64,000 nucleotides of DNA from Semisulcospira habei (lineage: Eukaryota; Mollusca; Gastropoda; Semisulcospiridae): contig BTPG01000004.1 in NCBI GenBank assembly GCA_036245525.1, positions 50,605,323 to 50,669,322 on the forward strand. The letters run 5' to 3'. The translations under genes were made by a program, and so were the position numbers. The notes beneath the pieces were generated by a model, which was given only the letters and a program-made list of their open reading frames with translations, did not search any database and was not told the origin of the DNA. Below, piece after piece: positions 63,959 through 64,000 of the stretch (the first letter of the stretch is position 1; each line of letters starts with the position of its first letter).

Positions 63959-64000
63959 TGACTGATGAGCCGGCAGACAAAATGGTCTTTACGTATATGC

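Larger units (their letters stand above)
62698..64000. other. Upstream of the zinc-finger gene: no gene seen
   Basis: Contains the presumed promoter and 5' UTR of the zinc-finger gene, a dispersed repeat at about 62940-63330, a LINE tail and a CA tract. No coding frame with family character. Confidence 0.5.

Overview
The window is animal nuclear DNA, most likely from a mollusc or another lophotrochozoan (my inference). The evidence is the intron-rich genes with GT-AG introns, the conserved animal proteins, the load of DIRS, LINE, LTR and short palindromic elements, and long CA/TA microsatellites. No bacterial or viral operon structure is present.

Four protein genes are supported. (1) The first three coding exons of a COQ6-like mitochondrial FAD monooxygenase lie on the minus strand at 6259-1951, and the gene continues past base 1. 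(2) A complete eight-exon Rab GTPase, closest to Rab15, lies on the plus strand at 7496-29068 (238 aa). It faces away from COQ6, so the 1.2 kb between them is a divergent promoter region. (3) A four-exon minus-strand gene at 47033-36257 encodes 587 aa: two CARD domains in tandem and then a 380-residue disordered tail. (4) A minus-strand gene with a single open coding exon at 62697-57436 encodes a 1753-aa C2H2 zinc-finger protein.

The rest is mostly mobile DNA, often nested. Rab intron 6 is almost entirely one decayed DIRS-like tyrosine-recombinase retroelement (15466-27678). It has inverted terminal repeats and an internal complementary region that mirrors both termini joined. Inside it sits a 6.2 kb non-LTR element with a terminal RNase H (flanked by a 12-bp target duplication), and inside that a 174-bp SINE-like insert (13-bp target duplication). 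An LTR retrotransposon with two 1.26 kb, nearly identical LTRs but only gag and protease coding sequence (37560-42791) lies in the last intron of the CARD gene. Truncated LINE 3' ends lie at 1-236, 237-628, 2377-3257, 5206-5893 and 44818-45830.

The most pervasive signal is a set of short, nearly perfect palindromes. Several families (called PAL-A, PAL-B and PAL-C here) begin and end at TTAA, which fits piggyBac-like non-autonomous elements. They occur in the introns of the Rab and CARD genes, between genes, and as targets for later insertions (an RTE-like LINE and the LTR element each split one). A different palindrome family (PAL-H) has two copies inside the open reading frame of the zinc-finger gene.

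The long intergenic stretches (29069-36256, 47034-57435, 62698-64000) hold these palindromes, microsatellites and repeat fragments, and I see no further genes in them.
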